Shown in pieces: positions 1 to 10,809 of a DNA stretch of 58,567 bases (its first letter is position 1; every line of letters begins with the position of its first letter). The stretch covers positions 1 to 58,567 of the forward strand of contig ADNK01003197.1 of assembly GCA_000320545.1 (NCBI GenBank). Reading direction: 5' to 3'. The stretch is from Bigelowiella natans CCMP2755. Taxonomy: Eukaryota; Cercozoa; Chlorarachniophyceae. The notes under the pieces were generated by a model that saw only the letters and a program-made list of their open reading frames with translations, was not told where the DNA came from and ran no database searches. Both the position numbers and the translations under genes were made by a program.

Positions 1-1615
1 GTCGTACATGAACACCCAGTCCCCCTTGTTCAGCGGCAGGTAAACCTACATGATGGGAGAGAAGAGGGGTTGGGGGGGATAAGTGACAGCAACAGAGCAG
101 TTTACGTCGCTGTGTTGTTTCAGTACATTGTCATCTTTGCCGGTAACACGATTGTAAGCTTTCCACACGCGGTCTTTTGGCACGTCGCGCACCTGAAGCA
201 GTGATATAAGAAGCAGAGGAAGAAGAGTAGGTTGAAAGAGGATTCATGCGCGCGCGCGCGCGCTGCATCTATCTACCATCGAATTTCTCGCTCGCCTCGC
301 GCAATGCTGGCGAGTGCCTGGCACGCTCTTGCTGCTGCTACCTTGGTGGATCTGATGTCGGGGAAGATTCGAGTCGCTACGAAGTCGTACTTTGAATCGT
401 CCCTACACGAGATGGTGATTGGTGCTTGGAGTGATGATGTTGATGATGATGGCGATGATGATGATGATAATGGTGATGATGATGGTGATAACAGCACGAG
501 AAGCTAGGGGTCAGAAAAACGAAGCAAGGACGATAGCATAAAGCGGCTGAAAGGCTGCGCGCGCATGCAACCCCCCCCCGCCCCTCTCTCCCCCTCTTTC
601 TCTTGTCCCTCACCTCATCTTGTAGCGCGTTTTGGTGAATCTAGAGGAAGAGACCGAGCCGAGCGGGGAGAGTGACAGCGGCGATTTAGCCTTCTGCCCG
701 CTATCCCCCCCCTCCTGCTGGTGTGGCACCTCAACCAGCTTCACGTAATTCGAAGGAAACATCCCGCGGCTTGGGACCTGGTGGGCAAAAGGCAGCAGAG
801 TCGTGTGTGTGACTTACATCGCAGCTAATGAAGGCGTAATGCTGCTGCTGCTGCCGCGGTGCGCGGCAGCATCTACGGATTCTTAAAATTAGAGCAAGAG
901 CAGTTAATCGTCGCTCACAAGTTCCCCAAGCATGGTGTTGGCAGTGGCACCTACCTCTCCATGGGTCTCGCCGATCCACCAACCCGACTCCTCTTGCCTG
1001 TTTTAGATATGAATAATATGAGGAAGGGGGGGGGGGGGGGGGATTCCTTCGGTCAGGAGGAGGGCTATAGCGATGATGGTTTTGCCGATTGATTACTACT
1101 GATGGAAGAAGAGGGAAAATAACTCTCCCAATCCCCCCCACTGGCATGTTCACGTATTTTTCCGTGTTGCACGTACGAGAAAACAAAGATCGCGTCGCCC
1201 TTTGCGAAGCTTAGGTCACTCGTGTGCTCCTGAAACGTATAAATTCCGACAAAAAAACCGGTGCAACGATAATGATGTTGATGATGGCAATAGATAGCGA
1301 TTTGTGAGACAACTATACTGGCACTGCCACCACCACTACTGCTACTAATACTGCTGCCAGTACTACGCATCACCGTGTCTGGAATATAATCGTAGAGGGC
1401 CACAGCTAATTTGCTTTCATCCTCGCTCTCGTCGTCGGAAGAGAGAAAACTGGAAAAGGGAAGAGAGACGTGAGTAGGCCCGCAACATAGGGAGGTGTGT
1501 GCGTGTGCTTTGATCATGACCATCACCGCCATCATCGTCAATCATCAACTATCATCGTTGCTTTGCTTACTTGGCATTAGGGTCGTCATCATCGCCTACG
1601 GCTAAGGTGAGTTCC
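1..1615 (-). CDS. SH3-domain protein, multi-exon, C-terminus beyond the left edge
   Basis: A full SH3 domain is rebuilt from phase-matched minus-strand exons at 1571-1615, 1374-1449, 1177-1229, 955-997 and 614-777. The joined protein reads ALYDYIPDTEHTSDLSFAKG, then a GWWIGETHGE strand, then GMFPSNYVKLVE. These are the RT-loop, the central Trp pair and the closing FPSNYV box of a canonical SH3. An acidic segment (SSDDESEDES) lies just before it. Two more exons at 127-192 and 1-43 are likely; the last reads LNKGDWVFMYD, which resembles the start of another SH3, but the 614/192 junction does not keep frame in my reconstruction. The start codon is not found; it lies upstream of 1615 or in an unseen exon. 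SH3 domains bind proline-rich peptides in signalling and cytoskeletal assemblies. The specific partner is unknown. Confidence 0.72.
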
Positions 1616-2439
1616 CTGACATTTATTACACCCCCCCAGAGATGACAGAAAACAAAGAACACAAGAATATCAAAGGAGGATGAGGAGCGGTGGCGGGCAT
1701 TTGGAACACACGTTTCCATGCTTACAACACTGCTACTACTACTCCTGCCTACCTATCCCTTGCCAATTGCGCACTAATGTTGCTCATAACCAACACGCTT
1801 GGCCTCTTCGCCTGCGAAAACAGCCACATGGCGGGTTATTTCTGTCATGGGATTGAGTTTTTTTATGATAGTTCAATCGCACATTCTTTGATTATTCTGC
1901 TTCCCCCTCTGCTCCCCTCCCCCCCCCCCAACTCTCTCTCTATGTGTGTGTGTGTGTGTGCTGTTCAGCAGTTCATTCTACCAGCGGTCTCCGATTTTGT
2001 GAGCCTACTCCTAAGATAAAACAATTGCAGCTTCAGAGGGCAGTCCTTAACAAGTAGAAAAGCTTTACATTGCCCAGACGAAATACATGCATGCTACAGC
2101 TCGCTATAAACACATACTACAAATTCACACAAGCATCCAATTACGAAAGAGGAGGAATACAGCGTGCATGCCGCTCCAAGAATGTTTACAAATCGGCTAC
2201 ACAAGCTACGCGTAATGTGTTGACTCGACAAGGGACCCACCGAGAGTGTTCTTCGCTCGCAAGCTACCCAGAAGCTTCTCTTTGTTCTTACCTATTAACG
2301 TGCATGGGTGTGTGGAGGTTGAATGGAAACGGTAACATCACTCTGAACGAAGACCGTAAAACACTCGAAATGTACATAACTTTTGTTCACAGAGAAACTA
2401 AAGAATAAAACTCCACCACAGGGTGAAGCCACAGCACAC
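1616..2439. other. Spacer or unresolved 5' exons of the SH3 gene
   Basis: No confident gene is seen here. Open frames are short, and the segment has simple C/T and GT tracts near 1915-1960. Upstream exons of the SH3 gene could lie here, because its start codon was not identified. Confidence 0.4.
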
Positions 2440-3107
2440 TTAAATATAGTCACCACTGCCGACGGTGTTGTAGAAATTAGCGATGGCGGACAACGATCCA
2501 ATGCTTGAGTCCTCCATTTCGGAACCCCCTCCCCCGCCGCCGCCTTTGTTTATAATTAACTTCAGTGAGCATGATTATATTCCCAGAACATGACAAAATT
2601 TTTGATGCAACAGTCGTCTTGACCCGTGGATTTTGCGGTGATGGAGCTGCTACCTTTTCCAGAGGCGGCGTCTGTAAGTCTCAGGGAAACCCCACCATCA
2701 CCACGATCATCCGTTTTCTTGGTCAGTACCGCCACCTGCTGCACCAGCTCTTCGATTTTCTGCCTCAACTAAACGCAATAATGTTCGTATGTAAATTTTC
2801 AAGCGGATAGAAAGGAAGCTTTGTACGACGATCCGGTTGGATGCCATGATATGCCAATCATTCATTCTCAAATTATATCAGCATCTTCAAACAAGTATAG
2901 TAGTAATACCTGGACTTCGGTGGCTTTCCACGCCTTTTTTTCATCCTCCAGAGCTTTATTCTTATCCTCTAGATCCTATTGATCGCAGAATAGCGCAACA
3001 AGATCATGGCTGTTGTTGATTGACGTAGATTTGCAAAAGTGGGTAGCGTAAAAGAAGCCTACCTTGACTTTTTTTAGCAGGGCTTCCTTCTCAAAAGCGG
3101 TGGCCAT
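2440..3107 (-). CDS. Small coiled-coil protein, 106 aa, four exons
   Basis: Four minus-strand exons join in phase: 3063-3107, 2910-2975, 2654-2759 and 2440-2543. Donors are GTAGGC, GTATTA and GTAGCA. The product starts MATAFEKEALLKKVKDLEDK and continues as a Lys/Glu heptad-like coiled coil through KIEELVQQVAVLTKK. It then has a Gly-rich linker and a short tail ending SGDYI before a TAA stop. The total is 321 nt including the stop, an exact multiple of three. I do not recognise a family; short coiled-coil subunits of cytoskeletal or trafficking complexes look similar. It is divergent to the EEP gene at 3589, so the 3108-3588 gap probably holds promoters for both. Confidence 0.7.
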
Positions 3108-3588
3108 TGTGAAAGTGTTCTACAAGAGTAGCCTGGTTCTGCAACAGGTTGACCAGATCTGGGGGCAGCACGCGAAAGGCTCCCGCCCGATCCAAATGCA
3201 AAACGTGAGCGTTCGAGTGCTTCCGGGGAGGGTGGCAGAGTTCAGATATAAAAAAGTAAAATCGTTTACAAAGCGCAGGGGTAAATAATGATGCGACAGC
3301 ATTTAATGCCTTGTTACAATCGACTCCCAAGAATCGACAGATTGCCCTCCTTTTGCAACAGTCACCGGTTGTCGCACGACTGGAAAAAAGGGACCGATGC
3401 GTCGGCATGTCGCACCTCCCAAAAGAGGGTTCGGTTCGAATGAAAGTCAATTAGCTGGTGGCGATTCTGGCAGGTTCTTCGCTGCTGCTTGGTGGAACAT
3501 TCGAGAGCTTTCCTGCAGAAATCCTGGAAAGTTCGCTTCCTGTTGGACTCGTCGGCCAGCATCAAAATCCAAAGGCTAACGCCTCAAA
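3108..3588. promoter_or_regulatory. Divergent intergenic region between the coiled-coil and EEP genes
   Basis: This 481-bp gap separates the start codons of a minus-strand gene (3107) and a plus-strand gene (3589), so it should contain both 5' UTRs and promoters. I see no convincing TATA box. Short open frames on both strands here have no recognisable domain. Confidence 0.45.
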
Positions 3589-5196
3589 ATGAGTCGGATA
3601 AAAGGCTGTAGGCCGGAGGTGGTTGATGGAGGAGGCCGTGTGTCAGTGCTATCGTGGAACATCCTAGCACCGCAGTATTGCTCCAAAAAGCAGTTTCCCA
3701 GGTCACCGGCAAAGTGCTTGGACTGGAAAGTTCGGATGGGAAGAATACTTGACACGATCGCGAGATATGACGCGGATATTGTATGCCTTCAAGAGATGGA
3801 GCTTGCGAGCTGGGACTCTGTCCTAAAAGATTTTGCTACAAAGCATGGATACTCTCTCGTTCACCAGAAGGACAAGGGCTCGAAGGCCGGGATAAAGTAC
3901 ATTGGCAATACAACAATGTTCAAGGCAGCTCAATTTACGATTGAGTACGAGATACATAGATCTCGGGTAATGGTGACAGCTCTAAGACAACAAAATGAAG
4001 AAAATGATGATAAGAAAGATCATGTGAAAAATGATAAGAGAATAGAAGACGAAGATATAAAGCATCACTCGTCAGAAAATGATGAAGGCGTTGTCTGGGT
4101 GATTGCGAACGCACATCTTGACGCAACAAAGCCGAACCATCGTTTAAACCAGATGAAATCCCTCTTTAAAAGAATAAAACCCGAAAACAAAAAATCAAAC
4201 CATCGGCTAATCTTGTGCGGGGATCTCAACGCCGGGCCTGACTCCGAGGTCGTATCCCTCCTCCAGAATGGTAGAGTCAAAGACAACAATGGTTCTGTGG
4301 TTGAATCTGGGTTCGAAGACAACTTGAAGAGTGCATATCGTGTGAGGTGGAACCGAGAACCAGCGTTCACAATAGCGGTGGGGGGATGGTCCGGGGTTTT
4401 AGACTGGATATGGTTTGATTCACGTTGTGCGGACTGCTGTCATGTGGTGCCAATATTCACTTCGGCGCACACTAGAAACCAAGTCTGTAAAAGGGGGCTA
4501 CCTTCTGACTTGATACCCTCTGATCACTGTCCCATAGCTGCAACCTTTCGAGCCGTGTCGGTGCGAGCTCGCAAAAGCTTACCAATGAGAGCTACACCTA
4601 AGAAAATGAACAGAAAGCAAAAGAAACGTCTCTTCCGGATGAAACGTAAGAAAGCAGCTGCCGCGAAGAAACATCACATGACAACATTGAGGAAGAGTTT
4701 TCACAAGCCCGAACCCATATGCAAAGCAAACAACGGTATCAAGAAATTTGGTTCTCCGTTCAAAATTCCTACGAGTCTTCCAAATCTTCGAAGAGCTAAA
4801 TCTGCTCCTCTTGCGACTAGTAGAGGTTGCAAATCGACCGTTGTTCCTTCACCACATCTGTATTTACGAAAAGACTGTGCCCATCATGGGGTCACATCAT
4901 TGCATGAAGTTTTTCTTCCTTTTGGGAGGCCACCTGAAGATGAAAGGACCGCCTTTGACTTCTCAAAGAATTCAATCAATAGTTGTCATCGGGGAGCCCG
5001 AAAAAGCAGACAAAATCAGAAGCTGTTAATGAAGTGTCTCGACAAAACACAATGTCACTTGACTTTCGCATCCTTAGCTTCCGTTCGCGTGCAGCAATGC
5101 AACCTAATTTGCTCTCTTCAAAGTACACATGCTTTCAGTCACTCGTTTTTGTCAAGTTTGTCACTGGCAGGTTGTGAACATGGCAGATCACGCTGA
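3589..5196 (+). CDS. Endonuclease/exonuclease/phosphatase-family protein, CCR4/nocturnin/Angel-like
   Basis: A single uninterrupted reading frame encodes 535 aa. Residues about 20-325 form the metal-dependent EEP nuclease fold. The metal-binding and catalytic motifs are all visible in order: LSWNIL (Asn), VCLQEME (Glu), ANAHLDA, LCGDLNAGPDSEV (Asp/Asn) and the closing PSDHCPIAATF (Asp-His). This pattern is typical of the CCR4-type deadenylase/nocturnin/Angel branch, which shortens mRNA poly(A) tails or cleaves related phosphodiesters; the exact substrate cannot be read from sequence. After about residue 330 comes a very basic Lys/Arg-rich tail of about 200 aa (for example MNRKQKKRLFRMKRKK). 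It may bind RNA or carry a nuclear signal. The first ATG fits the domain start. The gene lacks introns, unlike most neighbours. It ends at a TGA. Confidence 0.85.
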   Translation: MSRIKGCRPEVVDGGGRVSVLSWNILAPQYCSKKQFPRSPAKCLDWKVRMGRILDTIARYDADIVCLQEMELASWDSVLKDFATKHGYSLVHQKDKGSKAGIKYIGNTTMFKAAQFTIEYEIHRSRVMVTALRQQNEENDDKKDHVKNDKRIEDEDIKHHSSENDEGVVWVIANAHLDATKPNHRLNQMKSLFKRIKPENKKSNHRLILCGDLNAGPDSEVVSLLQNGRVKDNNGSVVESGFEDNLKSAYRVRWNREPAFTIAVGGWSGVLDWIWFDSRCADCCHVVPIFTSAHTRNQVCKRGLPSDLIPSDHCPIAATFRAVSVRARKSLPMRATPKKMNRKQKKRLFRMKRKKAAAAKKHHMTTLRKSFHKPEPICKANNGIKKFGSPFKIPTSLPNLRRAKSAPLATSRGCKSTVVPSPHLYLRKDCAHHGVTSLHEVFLPFGRPPEDERTAFDFSKNSINSCHRGARKSRQNQKLLMKCLDKTQCHLTFASLASVRVQQCNLICSLQSTHAFSHSFLSSLSLAGCEHGRSR

Positions 5197-6167
5197 TGAG
5201 CTCTTCTTCGATGCCATGATGCGACTTGTTGTGTGAACGCATGAAATTTGTCATGAAATGATCAATTGTGCAGCATCGAATGAGCTCACTGCGCACTAAG
5301 TCACCTCTAGACAGACCTGTCAACGTTGCACGCATGCCGGCACGATCATGATTTTGTTTTCATGCACCTGCACGCTTTCGATCAGCTTGAAAACCAAGAG
5401 TGCTCAGAATCACTTTTTGTCAACTTTCGAAGGACGCAGCATCGCTATATATCGAATTGCGTGACGTGTGTGTGGATTGGAGGGTCGTCAGAGATCCATG
5501 CTGGCATGCTGAAATTGCACAGTCCAGCAGTCTAGCAGTGTGGCTCATCACCATGCGCAAAAGGATTTTGGCAAAGTTCCTTCAGAAACTTGTTTGACTC
5601 ACAAAAAAACTCTTTCAAGTTGCTTTTTTTTTCGCTTGCCAGTCGCATCTGTGATTCAATGAGTTTGTCACTGCAATTTTTCGCTCGGTTTCGGTTTTGC
5701 CTTTCAATTGCTTTTTTGCTTTCACCACGTTTCACTTTGATTCAGCAGGTTTCAGTTGAATTTTGCTGAAAGTTTTGTCCAACACTAGAACACACCTTCC
5801 AAAGTGAAACTCACAGTTCTGTCAGGTGACAACAATGTGTTCTCTGTTTTGCGTGGTTTCAACGAACATCGTTGCGTCGCCCCACGACAACACCACAGCA
5901 GCAAGACGTCTAGACGTGCCAGCGCTAGCAGCGTGTCGCTTTGCGATGGAAATGTTTGCATAATGTGCCTTAGCGATCATGTCAATTTCATTTTCATCAC
6001 ATGCACATTGCACACTCAGTGCTCAATGCTCAGCTGTGCTGGTCAAATGGTTCTCAATGCTTCCTTGATCGACGTGCTGGCGTGGGTCGATCCGATTTTC
6101 TTTCACGTGCTTTGTTTTTTCATCATTGCCACAAACTCATTGTTGATCGGTTTCATGGTCTTCGTCA
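5197..6167. other. Downstream spacer of the EEP gene
   Basis: No gene is supported here. The segment holds scattered TGCA, CATG and AGCGCTAGC words and AT-rich stretches. It resembles the downstream spacers elsewhere in the window, though less densely. Confidence 0.5.
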
Positions 6168-6718
6168 GTGCAGATGTTGCTCACCATGCACTTCAGCGTG
6201 GTTTTTGTGGCGTTCAGTCCAAGGAAGCGCACAAGTTCCGAGTTCGGAGTGACGGGGACGTCCAGCTCCCAAAATCCCCACGAGTTGAAAAACATCAACT
6301 ACCAAGAGAAATCGCAAGACGCAGGTGAAATTCGGCATGCGTTTTTTATTTTCCAGGAGCTGCCAAAAACTACCGGCCGGGTAAGTGAAAAGCCGTGCGG
6401 TGTGAAGGGAAGGGAGGGAGCGAGCAGGGGCTTGGGGGTGGGTTGGTGGAGGGCTTGGTTGGATCGTAACAGTGGGAGAGACACGGAAAATTTTAGGGTG
6501 AAACTGCTGCCAACACGCACACAAACACACAAACACACTCGCCCTGTGTAGGTTCAAAAGTAGTAAACCAAACCTGTACGACGATGTTTGGGACTCGATC
6601 CTTTTTGCAACGCTCTGCAAGAAAGTTTACAAGCTTCAAGGGCCTTCCGAAGAAGGTCCCGAAATATTTCGTCGATAGAGAAGACTTGAGAGTTAGCAAA
6701 ATAGACATCTGGAAATGA
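6168..6718 (+). CDS. Possible spliced small gene of unknown function
   Basis: A frame ending in LKNINYQEKSQDAG up to 6324 can be joined to 6357-6380 and then to 6552-6718. It gives a basic C-terminal part that includes GTRSFLQRSARKFTSFKG and ends IDIWK before TGA. The sites used are GTGAAA/CAG and GTAAGT/TAG and the phases agree. However, the first intron would be only 32 nt, far shorter than most in this window, and the start codon is arbitrary. No family is recognised. I keep it only because the last exon stays open for 55 codons in the phase-consistent frame. Confidence 0.22.
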
Positions 6719-6941
6719 TAAAACTGATCGAGTTTTCAAATCATTGGATCAGGTATTTCGTGGAAATCGGCAATTCTCCACCGCGGTAGTCCCCATTCCT
6801 TCTGTCCCCTCACCTCCCCCCCTCCCTCTAGTATCGATGTAAATTTAAAAGTACTCGTGAGGCACACATATGCAGTAAAAGTAAGCAGAGAACGAATATC
6901 ACTGAGTCGTCTCAACATCAAATTCCGCTCACTGTCAAATT

Positions 6942-7478
6942 ATGTTTTCCCTGTTATTACTACTCACTGCTTCTGCGGCTAATTCGAAGGGTGCTGCAGT
7001 GACAGAGGCAGACGTCCTTGAATGTCAAGACAAATGGGCCACCGCAATCAAGACCATTAGCAAGACTTACCTGGAAAAGGGAGACTTTGTCGGTGCCGCC
7101 GGCGCCGCAGCAGGGGAGCTCTACGGCTATGGTCACACCAACGTTCTCTTTAAGCCGACTAAGGCAGCAGAGTATCCCTTCCGCCCCACCGGGGGGGAGG
7201 CTATGTCGTACTTCGTCGGTGGAAGCAACGTCGATGGCGGCTACGAAGAAGATGGCGGGTTCGCCATTAACGGGGGCAATGGGTGGAAGGAGGTTGTCTT
7301 TACCAACCACCAGATTGACCTGAGCGGTCCTGTCGCCATCGCTATGGGATCTTACGTGTTTACTTGTGCCACCACCGGTGACGAGGCCAAGGTTGAGTAC
7401 ACCTTCGGTTACAAGCGTAACGACGACGGCAAGGTGCGCATCTTCCTCCACCACTCGTCGGTGCCGTATTCGCAATAA
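6942..7478 (+). CDS. Secreted SnoaL-like (NTF2-fold) protein
   Basis: An intronless frame of 178 aa begins with a signal peptide, MFSLLLLLTASAANSKGA. The mature part is a SnoaL-like/NTF2-fold domain of the type found in stand-alone algal and bacterial proteins. Typical stretches are VLFKPTKAAEYPFRP, a Gly-rich GGFAINGGNGWKEVVF, the strand NHQIDLSGPVAIAMG, and a C-terminal FGYKRNDDGKVRIFLHHSS. The last strand (YVFTCATTGDEAKVEYTFGY) matches the closing sheet of the fold. No catalytic residue assignment is possible from sequence alone; members are small-molecule enzymes or binding proteins. Its GC is higher than the surrounding DNA, and with no introns it could be a relatively recent acquisition from bacteria. 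The start is fixed by the signal peptide. Confidence 0.78.
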   Translation: MFSLLLLLTASAANSKGAAVTEADVLECQDKWATAIKTISKTYLEKGDFVGAAGAAAGELYGYGHTNVLFKPTKAAEYPFRPTGGEAMSYFVGGSNVDGGYEEDGGFAINGGNGWKEVVFTNHQIDLSGPVAIAMGSYVFTCATTGDEAKVEYTFGYKRNDDGKVRIFLHHSSVPYSQ

Positions 7479-8733
7479 TGGGGGCCTGCAGCAGGAACAT
7501 TGTGCTTTAGCGAATGGCGATGGCGTGTGTGCCTTTTTGACCTGGAAAAACGAGCTCCATATGCATGTTTATTTTAGAAGGACGTTGACAAGCTATGTCT
7601 TTCTTCATCTAATTACCCTTCGTTCACATGATCTAGCTATCGTAGTTAGTGATGATCGATGGCTGACACCCGCATGATGATGGCCATTTCTGTGCATGTG
7701 GTGCCACATCTAGACATAGATTGAATATATTCGGTACTGCATTATCTGCTAGTCTGTGTACGTGAATGATGTACGCAACGATTGATGGCAAAGAATTACT
7801 GGAGTAGGACAACTGCGATGCGGTGTTCATATAATGCGTAAGTCGATCGATTACATTGTACGGACCAAGATTATCTATCTAGATTATGCACATAGCTAGC
7901 TAGCTAGACTAGTAGAGCCAGCTAACCAGGCTAGCAGGCGGGTGCCATATCCAGCGCTAAAGCGGCCAACATGCTAGCATGCACGTAGCACTACTTTGAT
8001 ATTGCATGAACAAGTACATGCATGAAGATATGCCTATAACTATCATCACCGTGCAGATGTGACACCGTTTATTATACGTACGTACTTGAGGCAGCGCATT
8101 GCCATGCCTTTGTTGCATTGCATTCACCATCTATAAGCGTCGTTGTGCGAACGCCACGTCTACAAATAGACCCCCAATGCGCACGTACACACACGCACAC
8201 ACATGTTCTGTGTTGTAGCAGCACTGCTCTAGTGCTGCACAAAATTGGCCGCCACGCTAGCACGCTGTATACGTCAAAATCGTGGTTTCTAATATCAACC
8301 TTTTTAAACACTGCTAGACTGATGACGTACCGCCCAAGCTAGCAAGCTAAGCAAGCTAGCGAGCTGAGATACTATCTTACAAATTCCAACTATCTTTCTG
8401 GGGAGCTAAAGCTTAGGCATGGGCGCCATATTTACTTAAGATAGTGCTATTGACATGAACCCTGCGACTTGGATTCAGAGCCTCTAAAATGCCCTCTGTT
8501 GAAATAGAGGCACAAACACAAACAGTGTGCACAGATCAGCGAATCTACCATGAGAGATGTGGAATTAGAAGCAACCGCATCCCAAAACATCCCAAATCAG
8601 CTCAGCACGATTGCTACTTCCCAACGCCCTGCTGCTCACTACAACCACAGCCCTTTCTACTAGTACTACTACTCCTAGTGGATACGCAAAGCTGCACGTG
8701 TTTGTGCAGTGCTGTGCGCTATCATGTGGTGTA
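7479..8733. other. Convergent 3' spacer rich in CTAG/TGCA palindromic words
   Basis: This spacer lies between the 3' ends of a plus-strand and a minus-strand gene. It carries CTAGCTAGCTAGCTAG near 7895-7908, TGCTAGCATGCACG near 7971-7984, TACATGCATG near 8016, CGTACGTAC near 8078 and GCTAGCAAGCTAAGCAAGC near 8338. No coding potential is convincing. Confidence 0.6.
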
Positions 8734-10731
8734 CTACTGACCAGCGGGAGGTGGTGGAGGGATCCCGTCTTGGGTATCTTGCGTCCTGATCAGCTCGCTC
8801 ACCGCAAAGAAAATCGCCGTACAGTTGATGAGACTCACCACTAATATCACAATCCAGGCCACTGTGTGGCTCTGCTCCCTTGACAAGCAGGGCAGGACTC
8901 GGAAAGGGGCGACAGCATCTGGCGATGGATTTATGTAAGGTGAATGAGATGCGCGTATTGAATGGGGAGAGGGGGCTGATAGGCTTGATGTGAATACAGC
9001 GTGGTTCTAACCTTGGAAATCATCCTCCTCCTCCTCCTCCTTCGGCATGTTTTTCGGTTGGTGATGATACTTCCGAGGTGGGCCTGGAGATGGATCTTGC
9101 TCGGTACTACCGTAGTTGCAGCTGAAAGGGGGGGGGGAGAGCAACGTAACATGCAAAGTGAGGCCCTTGCGATTCCTCTTCCATTTTTGTTCTTAAGGTG
9201 AATTCTCTCTCGTATGGAGCAACATCCCTTTGGCAAAGGGGGGATGGGGAATGGGGGTACAAGGGCTACCATCCGCAAATTAATAAGAAACACACGCACA
9301 CACACACACACGCATATGTATGTCTCTATAGTAAGTAAAGTTAGGTGAAGATATATATTCATATTTATATATTTGTGTGTGCGTGTGTGAGTGCGTTGTT
9401 AATATAGAATGGCGTCAGTATTGCTGCTCGATGCCATCACTGTTATCTGTATGTTGCTCTAGTCTCTCCTATCATGCGGTGTGCGTACATTTGGGTGCTT
9501 CTCCACGATATGGTACAGCCGCCGCTCTCTCCCTCGCTATCCCTCCTCCTATTTTTCATCATCACTTCTTGCTTCTCTGAATAAATGGGGGGAAGAAGAG
9601 GGAAACAAAGATGAATCAGGAAACGATAACATCACGATTTCGCCTCGAAAGATGGCAAAGAGGGGCTCAGCTGGCCACGCTGAAAGCACTAACGACAACG
9701 TTGGCTTTTGTCCTGCACCAAGACAAAAGCCCCCTCCTCTCTCTCTTCTTGTTGCGGGCAGGGTGAAAGTCGGCAGCGCCGGTGTTCCACTCGGAAAATC
9801 GACTCCCGGTTTCGAGCATTAGGTATAGTTATTATTAGTCGCTTCTTCCTGGCAAGCTCACTACCTTTTGCAATAGCAGCACCAGCAGCAGCAGCTGCTT
9901 CTTCCTTCGAGTCGCCCAACGTCGTCGTGATCGAGGTCATCTGCGGAACACCAGATACATACAACCGCCATCATTGCTGCTACTACTACTTCTACTCTCA
10001 ATATTGGTTTCAGCACCTTGCACACTCCCTTGCTTTCCCTGGAGATGAGGTACATCGCACACGGAATCAAGAAGTTGAGGGGCACGACAGTCAGGAGCCC
10101 CGACCTGCTCCATCCAAACAAAAATACAATATCCTCACCATGCGCATTGCGGGGCTGGGGGGGGTGGGGGGGCTGACTCATATTACCACCATTAATCATC
10201 ACTATCATATCAAATGCCCTCGACATAATTTACCACTTTTGAATAATTAAAGGAAATGATAGAAAGACCGCAGAGGCCAGGAGCAGCGTGCAAGCGAAGA
10301 GGAGACAGAGCGGATTACTACAACTGTCTGTCTATGACGACGACGAGTGCTGGTGCTACCAATTCAGAATTATATTGAGTTTATTCCCGGACATGGTCAG
10401 GAACGCAATTAGCCAAGGGAGAACCTGCAGCAGCAGCAGCAGCGGCATCAGAGCCAACGGCAAAAAAGGATAAAAAGTGCATTGGGCCACGACGAGACGG
10501 TCTGCTCCCACGACATATGATAGCAACAACAACAACAACAACTGCTAAGACTGCTACTCACCACGGCTATCATATTGCCGACAAAGGGACCACAGACACC
10601 TGTGAGACGGAACAGGCAGCAGCAAAGGTATCATCATAATGATGGCGGTCTTCCTCTCAGACGCGTGGTGGTGGTGGGGGGGCATCCGCTCATATACGAG
10701 TGAATGCTAGTTCCATAATGAATCGCAACCA

Positions 10732-10809
<78 letters not shown>

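Noticed and set aside
232-507. Open frame with Asp/Gly-rich repeats on the plus strand
   Set aside because: It is the complement of a GAT/ATC-rich intron of the minus-strand SH3 gene and has no domain.
5804-6328. 174-aa open frame on the plus strand
   Set aside because: It overlaps spacer sequence. Its frame can be spliced onward, but the joined product stops soon and looks less protein-like than the alternative frame; no domain.
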